Assembly: GCA_030608075.1 (NCBI GenBank)
Contig: JAUWIU010000014.1
Coordinates: forward strand, 1-32,381
DNA: 32,381 nt
Source: Phycisphaerae bacterium
GTDB taxonomy: Bacteria; Planctomycetota; Phycisphaerae; Sedimentisphaerales; Anaerobacaceae
Direction: 5' to 3'
Position numbers and translations under genes: made by a program. Under the pieces are notes generated by a model that was not told where the DNA came from, searched no databases, and saw only the letters and a program-made list of their open reading frames with translations. This document shows positions 24,961 to 32,381 of the stretch, in pieces (position 1 is the first letter of the stretch; each line of letters starts with the position of its first letter).

Positions 24961-26431
24961 GCTGCTTTGAGAGTATCAACGGTTTTGGGTTGGCAACGAA
25001 GCCGGCCGGCCGCTGGTTTTTGCCCGGGCGGTTTATGTCGCCGAGGTCTTCGCGGGCCTTTTCAGCCAGGGCTGTCAGGCGCCCGACCACGTCGGGGTGA
25101 GCGTCTGCGACATTTTTGGTTTCGGCGATGTCGATTGTTAAGTCATAAAGAAAGGGTGGTGCGTGGTCAGGCTCACCTTTTCGGCGGCCGGTTTTCCGCT
25201 TTAGCGCCAGGCGGAGTTTCCACCTGCCGGAGCGCACAGCCTGCAACTGCTGCCTGTAGTAATAGTAAAACGCCTCGTGCGGCGACTTTGCACCTTTTTC
25301 TCCTGCCAACAGAGGCCGGATGTCTTTGCCGTCGATAATGCGGTCGGTCGGGGGCCTGGTTCCGGCGAGGCCGGCAAAGGTCGGCAGCAGGTCGATTGTC
25401 GAAGCCAGCTCATCACAGGTTTTGCCGGCGGGAATTCTGCCGGGCCAGCGAGCGATGCACGGCACGCGCATACCGCCTTCCCACGTTGAACCCTTGTTAC
25501 CGGAAAGTGGTGCGTTGCTGCCGGCGTAATTACCGGATGCGCCGTTGTCGGAGGTGAAGACGACAAGCGTACGGCCATCGAGGTTGAGCTTTTTGAGTGC
25601 TTTCAGGATTTCACCTGTCGAGAAGTCGATTTCTTCCACCGCGTCGCCGTATGGGCCGTTTGCGCTCTTGCCGCGGAAGTTCTCGCTGCTGTGGTGCGGG
25701 TCGTGGGGCATTGTTTGGGGCAGGTAAAGGAAGAAGGGCCTGTCCTTGTTAGCGTCGATGAATCTGATTGCCTCGTGGGTGTAGCGCTGCGTGATGGTGT
25801 TCTGATTGACCGGGGCCTCGATGACCTTTTCATTCCGCAACAGGGGCAGCGGCGGATTAGCGGAGCGCTGTTCGGAACCCATATCGTTACTGTATGGGAT
25901 TCCGTAGTAATAATCGAAGCCCTGGCGTGTGGGCAGAAATTCGACCTGGTCGCCAAGGTGCCATTTACCGATGCAGGCCATGGCATAGCCACGCCGTTTC
26001 AGCAGTTCAGCGATGGTGATTTCATCCGGATTAAGGCCCTTTTTGGCAACCGGGAACAGCACCCATTCACCGCGGCTGTCCTCGTGCATATTGACGCGGC
26101 GGGGATAGCAGCCGGTCATCAAACTTGCGCGTGAGGGCGTGCAGACACCGCTTGTTACATAGAAACTCGTAAGCCGCATACCCTCGGCGGCCATGCGGTC
26201 TATGTTGGGCGTGCGATGCTTTTTCGAGCCGAAGCAGCCGAGGTCGCCGTAACCCAAATCATCGCAGAAGATAATAATGAAGTTCGGCTTTTTGGCGGTG
26301 TTAGACCGGGAATGGGTTGCGAGGTCTTCCGGCGCTGTATGCACTCTCGCTGTGCAGCCGGACAGGACGGCTGTTGCGGCGCCTGCTCCCGCAAGTCTCA
26401 GAAAGTCACGACGGTTCAGGTTTCTATTCAT
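24953..26431 (-). CDS. Tat-exported lipoprotein sulfatase
   Basis: This 492-residue type I sulfatase has Tat motif NRRDFLR (6-12) and lipobox LSGC (Cys26). Metal ligands lie in [17 protein letters not shown]. The formylglycine site is Cys97 in VCTPSRASLMTG. GKWHLGD and VFTSDNGASG complete the active-site signature. The ATG at 26431 is taken as start; a TTG at 26437 is five bases from GGAGG and is also possible. It follows ffh by 187 bp and overlaps the next gene by 8 bp. Compared with the other two sulfatases here it lacks the extra C-terminal beta domain and keeps the canonical GKWHLG. Confidence 0.94.
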   Translation of the reverse strand: MNRNLNRRDFLRLAGAGAATAVLSGCTARVHTAPEDLATHSRSNTAKKPNFIIIFCDDLGYGDLGCFGSKKHRTPNIDRMAAEGMRLTSFYVTSGVCTPSRASLMTGCYPRRVNMHEDSRGEWVLFPVAKKGLNPDEITIAELLKRRGYAMACIGKWHLGDQVEFLPTRQGFDYYYGIPYSNDMGSEQRSANPPLPLLRNEKVIEAPVNQNTITQRYTHEAIRFIDANKDRPFFLYLPQTMPHDPHHSSENFRGKSANGPYGDAVEEIDFSTGEILKALKKLNLDGRTLVVFTSDNGASGNYAGSNAPLSGNKGSTWEGGMRVPCIARWPGRIPAGKTCDELASTIDLLPTFAGLAGTRPPTDRIIDGKDIRPLLAGEKGAKSPHEAFYYYYRQQLQAVRSGRWKLRLALKRKTGRRKGEPDHAPPFLYDLTIDIAETKNVADAHPDVVGRLTALAEKAREDLGDINRPGKNQRPAGFVANPKPLILSKQHD

Positions 26432-26618
26432 GTTCAATCAAACCTCCGCTTCAAAGACAAAATCCTATGAGCAATATAATGTGTTTTTGTCGGTGCATTT
26501 GAGCCTTTCGTTTCAAATTCGGTCCAGAGCCGGCATTTGGTCTCAGCATTCAGCGCCGGTGACATTTGTTACTTTGTGGACGGCAGAACACCCAGCCGCG
26601 TGGAAAGTGCTTTTGGAA

Positions 26619-28046
26619 TTATCGTCTCTTTATTTTTCCTCTTCGTCTTATGACTCTTTTTCTTTTTGAGCGCTGCTTTATTTTTCTTCCGGCGCTCATT
26701 GCGGCGCTGAGCGAGTCGAAATTAAGTCCGCCCGACAGCAGGGCCTTCAGTCCGCCTAATTTCCCGCCGCTAAGCGCTTTCATCATATCTCTGCTGCGCT
26801 TAAATGTTTTCACCAGCCCGGAGACCTCGTTGGGCACGACCCCGGCACCTGCTGCTATTCGTCTTCGCCTGGAGGAATCGATAGTATCCGGGTCTCGCCT
26901 TTCCCGCAGAGTCATCGAATGGACAATGCCTTCAATCCTGCCGATAGACTTGTCATCAAAGTCGAGATCGTCGAGCTGGCTGCCGACGCCCGGCATCATC
27001 TTGAGCATATCCTGCATACCGCCCATTTTTTTTACGGCGTTGATTTGTTTTAGAAAATCATCAAAGCCGAAGCTGCCCTTGGCCATTTTCTTCTGCAGTT
27101 TCTCGGCTTCTTCAGCATCGAAGTGCTCATGGGCTTTTTCAACGAGTGTAACGACATCTCCCATTCCCAGGATTCTGCCGGCCATACGGTCGGGGTGAAA
27201 TTCTTCGAGCTTGTCGAGTTTTTCGCCGACCCCGACGAACTTGATAGGCTTTCCGGTCACGGCCTTTACGCTCAGCGCAGCTCCGCCTCTGGCGTCGCCG
27301 TCGAGCTTGGTCAGGATAACGCCGTCCAGCTCGAGCCGCTCGTTAAACTCTTTGGCTGAATTGACGGCGTCCTGGCCGGTCATTGCATCACAGACCAGGT
27401 AAATCTGGTGAGGCGTTACAGCGTTGGCCACGTCGGCAATCTCGCCCATCATCTCTTCATCTATGTGCAGTCGACCGGCCGTGTCCAGCACGACCACCTC
27501 GTAGCCATTTTTCCGGGCGTGCTTTACAGCATTTTTCGCCACCTTGACGGCGTTTTTGCTTTCTTCGCTGTAAACATCGATATTGAGCTGTCGGCCCAAA
27601 ATGATTAGCTGCTCGATGGCGGCCGGCCTTTTGAGGTCATCGGCCACGAGAAGCAGTCTTTTTTTCTTATCGACGAGGTACTTGGCGAGTTTGGCGGCTG
27701 TGGTGGTCTTGCCGCCACCCTGGAGTCCGGCCAGCATAATAATTGTCGGCCCGGGAGAGACAAAATATATCTTGCTGTCGACCGGGCCCATCAGTCTGGT
27801 CAGCTCATCGCTGACGATTTTGACCATGACCTGACCGGGATGCAGGCTTTTTATCACCTCGGCGCCGATGGCGGCCTGCGTAACGTCTTTGCAGAACTTC
27901 TTTACCACGTTGTAGCTTACGTCTGCGGCCAAAAGGGCCTTGCGAACCTCGCGCATAGCGTCCGAGATGTTGGCCTCGGTGATACGGCCTCGGCCTGAGA
28001 GCGACCTGAAAACTAAGTTAAATTTTTCGGTTAACGACTCAAACAC
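26619..28046 (-). CDS. ffh: Signal recognition particle protein Ffh
   Basis: Ffh is the SRP GTPase that binds 4.5S RNA and delivers membrane proteins to the translocon. The 475-residue protein begins with GTG (VFESLTEKFNLVFRSLSG). It has the N-domain helices, then the GTPase: GLQGGGKTTTAAKL (107-120), VVLDTAGRLHIDEEM, and TKLDGDARGGAAL. The methionine-rich M domain follows (MGGMQDMLKMMPG, SMTLRERRDPDTID) and ends in a strongly basic tail (KQRSKRKRVIRRRGKIKRR). It heads the long minus-strand cluster leading to rpsP and trmD, consistent with an ancestral ffh-rpsP-trmD arrangement later interrupted. Confidence 0.98.
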   Translation of the reverse strand: MFESLTEKFNLVFRSLSGRGRITEANISDAMREVRKALLAADVSYNVVKKFCKDVTQAAIGAEVIKSLHPGQVMVKIVSDELTRLMGPVDSKIYFVSPGPTIIMLAGLQGGGKTTTAAKLAKYLVDKKKRLLLVADDLKRPAAIEQLIILGRQLNIDVYSEESKNAVKVAKNAVKHARKNGYEVVVLDTAGRLHIDEEMMGEIADVANAVTPHQIYLVCDAMTGQDAVNSAKEFNERLELDGVILTKLDGDARGGAALSVKAVTGKPIKFVGVGEKLDKLEEFHPDRMAGRILGMGDVVTLVEKAHEHFDAEEAEKLQKKMAKGSFGFDDFLKQINAVKKMGGMQDMLKMMPGVGSQLDDLDFDDKSIGRIEGIVHSMTLRERRDPDTIDSSRRRRIAAGAGVVPNEVSGLVKTFKRSRDMMKALSGGKLGGLKALLSGGLNFDSLSAAMSAGRKIKQRSKRKRVIRRRGKIKRR

Positions 28047-28151
28047 AATGTTTACCCAAACTTATCAACATTGCCACCGCGGTAAAAACCGGCAGCAAGG
28101 CAGGGATTGTAAGGCAGTTGAGGCAGATTTGCAAGGACAAAATCGACCTGG

Positions 28152-28180
28152 TTGATTTTCGGGTATGGATATGTTATAAT
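28152..28180 (+). promoter_or_regulatory. Sigma70-type promoter for the GH172 gene
   Basis: TTGATT (28152-28157), a 17-bp spacer and a perfect TATAAT (28175-28180). Transcription would start near 28187, about 43 bp before the ATG at 28230. This also argues against the upstream ATG/ATT-type starts in the longer frame. Confidence 0.7.
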
Positions 28181-28229
28181 ATCTATATGGTGTGAGGCAT
28201 CAATTCTTACTGAAGATTGGATTGTAGCA

Positions 28230-29990
28230 ATGGCGGCGGTGAGAATGTCCATTGGGCTGCGAATCAGCGTTTGCGTGGTTTTGTTAGTGGCGACAGAATG
28301 GTTTTGCGCCCCTGCTGCCGGATACAGTACATACACGGCCTGGAAAGATTGGGCGCGCCTTCGCGTGGGTGTTCAGGCCGGCCTGGCCTCAAGCTACGAC
28401 CGAACGGACGGCAACCACGACGCCAGCTACTATGAAGAGCCGAGCGGCGTCCGCACCGAGAGTGAAATCGTTACGGCCAAAACGATACAGGGGCCCGGCA
28501 TTATCTATCGCTTTTGGATGCCGCACTACACGGCGAAACGCAACTTCATCGTCCGGATGTACTTCGACGGCCAAGAAGACCCGTTAATCGACACCAACAG
28601 TGTCACGCTGCTGGATGGGGCGTTTAATTACTTTGCATCGCCTCTGGTTGACACCTTTGCCGGCGGTCAGGTTTGCTATGAGCCGATTGGCTTTAAGTCG
28701 TCCGTTAAGATAGAAACCGAGAATAAGCCCCTTGAGAGCTATCCGAGCTGGGACGGAGACAGGCATTATTACCAATACAGCTATCTGACGTTTCCGAGCT
28801 ACACTGATTTGGACTCTTATACGGGGACGCTCACAAGCCAACAGCAGTCCGCCCGGGCTGAGGTTGTGTCTCTGTTCGATAATGTCGGCAGCCATCCGGA
28901 TACGGCGGGCGGTATCAATGACGTCAACGATATCAATACACCGGGGACGGTGATTGCCCCCAATTCCAGCCTGACCCTGGCTGATGTAAACGGTCCCGGT
29001 ATCGTTCGGAAACTGACTGTAGATGTCAATGACGCCAACGACGCAGAACTTGACGGATTACGGCTGCGTGTTTTCTACGACAGTAATTCCACCGCCGCAA
29101 TTGATGTGTCCGTAGGCGATTTCTTTGGCGCAGGTAAAGAAAGAGCGCCGTATAAGAGCCTTCCATTAGGGACGGATTCGGATGAGGGCTTTTATTGTTA
29201 CTGGCCGATGCCTTTTCGCGAATCCATATCGATGCAGTTGTACAACAGTACCGGCACCGGCATCGATGTAAATTCGGCAGTTGTTCAATATGAGCGGCAG
29301 GCAAATACTGACAAAATGTGTTACCTGCACGTTACCAGCAATACTTCGGTCAGACAGGCCGGCCAGATTTATCATCCGATGGTTTCGGCCAATGGATGCG
29401 GGCACTATGTTGGGAATCTGCTTTACGTTGAGCAGGAAAGCTACGACTTTGCCATGCTGGAAGGCGACGAGATAATTACCGTGGACGGCGAAAATGTCTT
29501 GAACGGGACGGGACTGGAAGACGCTTACAATGGCGGCTATTACTATAATTGGGTAGCCTGTGGGGGTCTTACGGAGCCGGAGGGCCCTCGGCCGCGGTCG
29601 GCAATCAGACCGCTGTGCGGGATTCTGCACGTGCATCGCGAGTCAGGCGTTGACTATGCGAGAGCGGACCAGTACAGGTGGCAAATCGCCGACTGTGTGC
29701 CGTTTTCGAAATCAATCGAGGTGAAGATTGAAAACCGATATGCCTTTAGCGGGGATGACGTTTGCTCCCCTGCGAAATGGACGTCAGTAGCATTTTGGTA
29801 TAAATATCCTTGTCTCAAGGGCGATTTTGACCGGGATTGCAACGTTGACGCTTATGATTTTGCCGTTTTTGCCTCGCATTGGCAACAGGACGACTGCGGC
29901 GGAGCGGATGAATGCGGCGGGGCCGATTTTAATCAAAGCCAACAGGTCGACATGAAAGACCTTGCGGTTCTGGTTGAAAACTGGCTGTAA
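28230..29990 (+). CDS. Secreted GH172 (DUF2961) protein with dockerin-type module
   Basis: The start at 28230 (MAAVRMSIGLRIS) lies downstream of a promoter and gives a signal peptide ending near CAPAAG; 28245 is also possible. The 586-residue protein has DUF2961/GH172 motifs: GPGIIYRFWMPHY, FYCYWPMPFRESI and GTGLEDAYNGGYYYNW. GH172 members include difructose-anhydride-forming enzymes and act on fructofuranosyl or arabinofuranosyl linkages, some as trimers. The last 45 residues hold two EF-hand-like loops, DFDRDCNVDAYDFAVFASHW and DFNQSQQVDMKDLAVLVENW. These form a dockerin-type calcium-binding module common at the end of planctomycete secreted proteins. No cohesin is in the window. The gene is divergent from ffh. 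Confidence 0.88.
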   Translation: MAAVRMSIGLRISVCVVLLVATEWFCAPAAGYSTYTAWKDWARLRVGVQAGLASSYDRTDGNHDASYYEEPSGVRTESEIVTAKTIQGPGIIYRFWMPHYTAKRNFIVRMYFDGQEDPLIDTNSVTLLDGAFNYFASPLVDTFAGGQVCYEPIGFKSSVKIETENKPLESYPSWDGDRHYYQYSYLTFPSYTDLDSYTGTLTSQQQSARAEVVSLFDNVGSHPDTAGGINDVNDINTPGTVIAPNSSLTLADVNGPGIVRKLTVDVNDANDAELDGLRLRVFYDSNSTAAIDVSVGDFFGAGKERAPYKSLPLGTDSDEGFYCYWPMPFRESISMQLYNSTGTGIDVNSAVVQYERQANTDKMCYLHVTSNTSVRQAGQIYHPMVSANGCGHYVGNLLYVEQESYDFAMLEGDEIITVDGENVLNGTGLEDAYNGGYYYNWVACGGLTEPEGPRPRSAIRPLCGILHVHRESGVDYARADQYRWQIADCVPFSKSIEVKIENRYAFSGDDVCSPAKWTSVAFWYKYPCLKGDFDRDCNVDAYDFAVFASHWQQDDCGGADECGGADFNQSQQVDMKDLAVLVENWL

Positions 29991-30151
29991 GGTTTGTGCT
30001 TGGCGCATTGAGAATCAAGCGATTTTGCCGGCCGTTTGTGTAAGCTGGATCTGATTTTCTTATCGGCTGCGGTTATCGCCGCGCGTGGCTGCAATATCGA
30101 TACTCTTGCTGCCAAACTTCTTTTATACCCACGAAAACGGCTTTTCTTTAT

Positions 30152-30973
30152 TTAAACCGGATAGACCAACAACTGCTCTCTCAGCAATTCGTATATTTTT
30201 TTCTCTTCTTTAATCGCTTCCTGTGCGGTATTCCTGAATTCGGCTTTCAATTCGTCAAAATCCATCGCCTTAAGAGCAGCCGAATCTTTCTTGTCTCCGC
30301 CCTTTGCATTTGCGGAGATGAACTTAGCCATGGTTTCGGCGGCCATTTCCCGAATGAGCTGCCACAGCTCCCTGCCGTCCTTGGCTGCGATGGCCCTGCC
30401 CAGGGCCAGGGACAAGGACAGGATGGCATTCATCCCCAGCACTCCTTTTCTCTGCATTATATGTATCTTTTCCTCGTTTGTAGCATTGTCGCTGAGTATT
30501 CCCGCGGCTACAGCCTGTTCATTTTCCAGCCTGAGCAATTCTCTGTCCACCTCCAGCAGGCTGCCGAGCTGTGAAATGCTCTTTCCTGTAAAGGCATTTG
30601 CCAGTACGGTCTCGATATGCTCAACGGCGTCCATACAGCCCTTGCCCTCATAGCGTTTGGCCTTTTTCCAGAGACCCAAAAGTTCATTATCGTTTTTAGC
30701 CTGAATGTTCGTGAACTCCAGGCCATCCCTAAATCGATAGGTCCCGTCTCCGGCATCTTTGAATAAATCAGGGTACTGCTTGGTAAGTTTGCCGGGCCGT
30801 ATGATGCTGTCGACGTAATGGATTGCCTCATCCACGCCGGCTGAAGTGCCCAGCGGGGTTGCCCCTTTGAAGCGAATAACCCCGGTCTTGCCGAGGAACA
30901 AGGTTGCAGCGGCGGAAGGAATACCGGCATTGGTCGCCTCTTCCGTCCCGCTGACAGCTTCAATGGCCAACAT
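30152..30973 (-). CDS. Enolase N-terminal-domain-like protein, encoded after the barrel
   Basis: This 273-residue frame resembles the enolase N-terminal domain, not the barrel. The start MLAIEAVSGTEEATNAG aligns with the place of the usual DSRGNPT strand but lacks that motif. TPLGTSAGVDEAIHYVD stands where enolases have PSGASTGEHEA. YEGKGCMDAVEHIETVL and KGVLGMNAILSLSLALGRA match the family closely. A helical, charged tail of about 70 residues ends the protein. The ATG directly follows the TGA of the upstream barrel ORF in the same frame, so domain order at DNA level is reversed relative to normal enolase. Either two coupled subunits or one permuted chain cut by TGA is possible. Confidence 0.6.
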   Translation of the reverse strand: MLAIEAVSGTEEATNAGIPSAAATLFLGKTGVIRFKGATPLGTSAGVDEAIHYVDSIIRPGKLTKQYPDLFKDAGDGTYRFRDGLEFTNIQAKNDNELLGLWKKAKRYEGKGCMDAVEHIETVLANAFTGKSISQLGSLLEVDRELLRLENEQAVAAGILSDNATNEEKIHIMQRKGVLGMNAILSLSLALGRAIAAKDGRELWQLIREMAAETMAKFISANAKGGDKKDSAALKAMDFDELKAEFRNTAQEAIKEEKKIYELLREQLLVYPV

Positions 30974-31816
30974 TCAAATCAAGAGACCGGCAAGGTCAAC
31001 TTCGGCGGCGGCGGGTACAAGCTGGACGTCACTTTGGCCTGTTAATGTGCAGACCAATTCCTTAAGATTCTTTTCGATTTCCTCTCTTCTGTCCTGCGTC
31101 AGCTCCCTCTGGCTGGCTTTTGCCAATGCGATTATTTCCATTACACGGCCATACTTTTGCAGTCTTTCGGTATTGGCTCCACCCCCGGCTTTCATCCCCA
31201 AGGCATTCATAGCCGTAGCAATTTCCGCTTCAAAGGGGTCGTTGGGTGACTTGGAGCGATGAGAGACAATCAGGTCGGCACCGTAAGCCAAAGATGTGAG
31301 CATAGCCAGTACGGTTTCCGACAGGGTTCCAATCTGGTTGGCTTTAATAAGGGTAGAGTTGATTTCGCCGTCCTTTGCGCATTTTTCAATGTTCTCGTCC
31401 TTGGTCGTAACCAGGTCATCACCGATGATAAATATTTTGTCACGGAAGCCTTCGATATTTCTTTCTTTATCACCGTGCATCAGAAGTTTCCAGCCGGCGT
31501 GGTCCAATTCGCCAAAGCCGTCCTCGATGGAAAGTACGGGTATTCCATCTTCCATGGCCTGTCTGTAAAGCTCCAGCACTTCATCCCGGCTCATATCAAC
31601 CTTGCTCTTATCCCTCCAGAATCGGTACATTCCTACGGAATCCGTTTGGCCCGTTTCCTCCCGGTAGGCGTTTTCCAGCTCGGAAGCCGCAGGGTCAAGA
31701 GCAATGGCCACATCCACTCCCGGCGTATACTCACAATCGAGAATGGTCTGCTTCATCAGTCTCCACATCCTCTGCTCAGGCACCCTGTCTTCAGGCTCTT
31801 TATCAATATATGGCAC
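30974..31816 (-). CDS. Enolase-like catalytic barrel (C-terminal part)
   Basis: Enolase converts 2-phosphoglycerate to PEP. This 280-residue frame holds most catalytic-barrel signatures: ALDPAASELENAY (metal Asp), LSIEDGFGELDHAGW (metal Glu), IIGDDLVTT (metal Asp), STLIKANQIGTLSET (catalytic Lys), VSHRSKSPNDP (His-Arg-Ser) and MKAGGGANTERLQKYG (Lys). The nominal start is GTG in LVPYID, but homology continues upstream in another frame (LKEVLESAPGAKVMGIGLE), so translation from here would omit the first part of the barrel. One added A near 31835 would restore GLEKGGLVP. The frame ends in TGA at the domain boundary. Confidence 0.75.
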   Translation of the reverse strand: MPYIDKEPEDRVPEQRMWRLMKQTILDCEYTPGVDVAIALDPAASELENAYREETGQTDSVGMYRFWRDKSKVDMSRDEVLELYRQAMEDGIPVLSIEDGFGELDHAGWKLLMHGDKERNIEGFRDKIFIIGDDLVTTKDENIEKCAKDGEINSTLIKANQIGTLSETVLAMLTSLAYGADLIVSHRSKSPNDPFEAEIATAMNALGMKAGGGANTERLQKYGRVMEIIALAKASQRELTQDRREEIEKNLKELVCTLTGQSDVQLVPAAAEVDLAGLLI

Positions 31817-31890
31817 CAGACCGCCCTTTCAAGCCCGATGCCCATAACCTTTGCACCAGGCGCCGATTCAAGAACCTCCTTCAAACGATA

Positions 31891-32381
31891 CTATAATTTG
31901 ACCGTCATTTCCTGTGCATCTTCATAAGTCTTCGCCGAAAGCGGCATGAACATACTTTCCTGCATACTGATATTACTTTCGGGATATTCCTTTTCTGTAT
32001 GCCGGCCTCCCATAGCGCAATTCCTGAACTGCCAGGGAGCTTCAACCTCCGTTCCGTTCTTTAGGGTAACGGCCTGCATTCTGGTTTTAAGCATCTTTTC
32101 CCTGACCTTGCCGACTGTGGCCAGCCAGGTTTCCTCTGAAACCGCCCGGGCTGCTCGCTCTGCCCGCTCCCGGGCTTTTTTCTCTCTCATCTTAAACTCT
32201 TTGAGTTTGCCGCGGTCGGCTAACAAGCGGTCGAGCAGGCCGACCAGGCCCGGAGCAAGGAAAAATCTGCCCACGTATATTGCGGCTTCATTGCCGAGCA
32301 TTAATCCGGCCGCCAGGCAGACAACTGCTACGGGCAGTGTCGCTGTTGCCAGATAAGCGCTCCAGACGGGTCCCGACGCCG
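31891..32381 (-). CDS. Partial ORF: membrane/coiled segment fused to start of the enolase-like barrel
   Basis: The frame is open at the window edge, so its start is unknown; the first internal ATG is at 32301. From the edge it encodes a hydrophobic stretch (LPVAVVCLAAGLML, then VGRFFLAPGLVGLL), a charged helical region (KLKEFKMREKKARERAERAA), and then sequence typical of the enolase linker and first barrel strands: PWQFRNCAMGGRHTEKEY for the usual NGG-H loop, and NISMQESMFMPLSAKTYEDA for the Q-E motif with its catalytic Glu. It stops at TAG (31891-31893) after EMTVKL, and enolase-like sequence (YRLKEVLES) resumes immediately after in the same frame. The enolase normally has its N-domain here; instead something membrane-like is seen. 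Confidence 0.5.
   Translation of the reverse strand, partial: ASGPVWSAYLATATLPVAVVCLAAGLMLGNEAAIYVGRFFLAPGLVGLLDRLLADRGKLKEFKMREKKARERAERAARAVSEETWLATVGKVREKMLKTRMQAVTLKNGTEVEAPWQFRNCAMGGRHTEKEYPESNISMQESMFMPLSAKTYEDAQEMTVKL

Noticed and set aside
29166-29636. Minus-strand 156-codon frame within the GH172 gene
   Set aside because: It lies wholly antisense to a well-supported domain, with no start signals.

Overview
The window looks like chromosomal DNA of an uncultured, probably anaerobic or facultative planctomycete (Phycisphaerae/Sedimentisphaerales-like). The inference rests on three Tat-exported lipoprotein sulfatases, a GH172 protein ending in an EF-hand dockerin-type module, a GH31 glycosidase, pyruvate phosphate dikinase, a 2[4Fe-4S] ferredoxin and a mixed gene order in which housekeeping genes alternate with polysaccharide-degradation genes. 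No rRNA gene is present to confirm this.

Layout. 1-2914 (minus): tRNA-Glu, a short ferredoxin and a secreted repeat protein split by a frameshift. 3636-6121 (plus): priA and tRNA-Pro. 6252-7472: a complete IS630-type insertion sequence with recognisable ends, whose transposase frame is broken or recoded twice. 7588-12791 (minus): GH31 glycosidase followed at 38 bp by ppdK. 13250-14359 (plus): a small accessory island of two AT-richer genes, each preceded by the same roughly 40-60 nt palindromic element ending in GTTAGGY. It contains a 35-residue lysine-rich protein and a TIR/deoxyribosyltransferase-like protein with a winged-helix-like tail. 14564-17416 (minus): sulfatase and an isochorismatase-fold protein lacking the usual cysteine. 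17757-18380 (plus): trmB.

18508-28046 (minus) is a long same-strand cluster: ffh, sulfatase, 114-aa unknown, single-chain restriction-modification enzyme, rpsP, trmD, sulfatase. In many bacteria ffh, rpsP, rimM, trmD and rplS are close together. Here rimM and rplS are missing and a sulfatase, an unknown gene and a restriction-modification gene sit between ffh and rpsP. RpsP carries an Ala/Glu/Lys-rich tail twice the length of the ribosomal domain.

28152-29990 (plus): a good sigma70-type promoter and a secreted GH172-dockerin protein. 30152-32381 (minus): an enolase-like locus in permuted order. The catalytic barrel comes first, with one in-frame TAG and one frameshift; it ends in TGA, and the next codon is the ATG of an enolase N-terminal-domain ORF in the same frame.

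Two themes stand out. One is carbohydrate use: sulfatases desulfate glycans, GH31 and GH172 cleave them, and PPDK links pyruvate and PEP. The other is accessory DNA next to core genes: the restriction-modification gene, the IS630 element and the cassette-like island. Several breaks lie in short homopolymers or dinucleotide runs (about 1686, 6954, 7374, 31835), so residual assembly indels are a real alternative to gene decay. All functional calls come from reading motifs; no database search was run.
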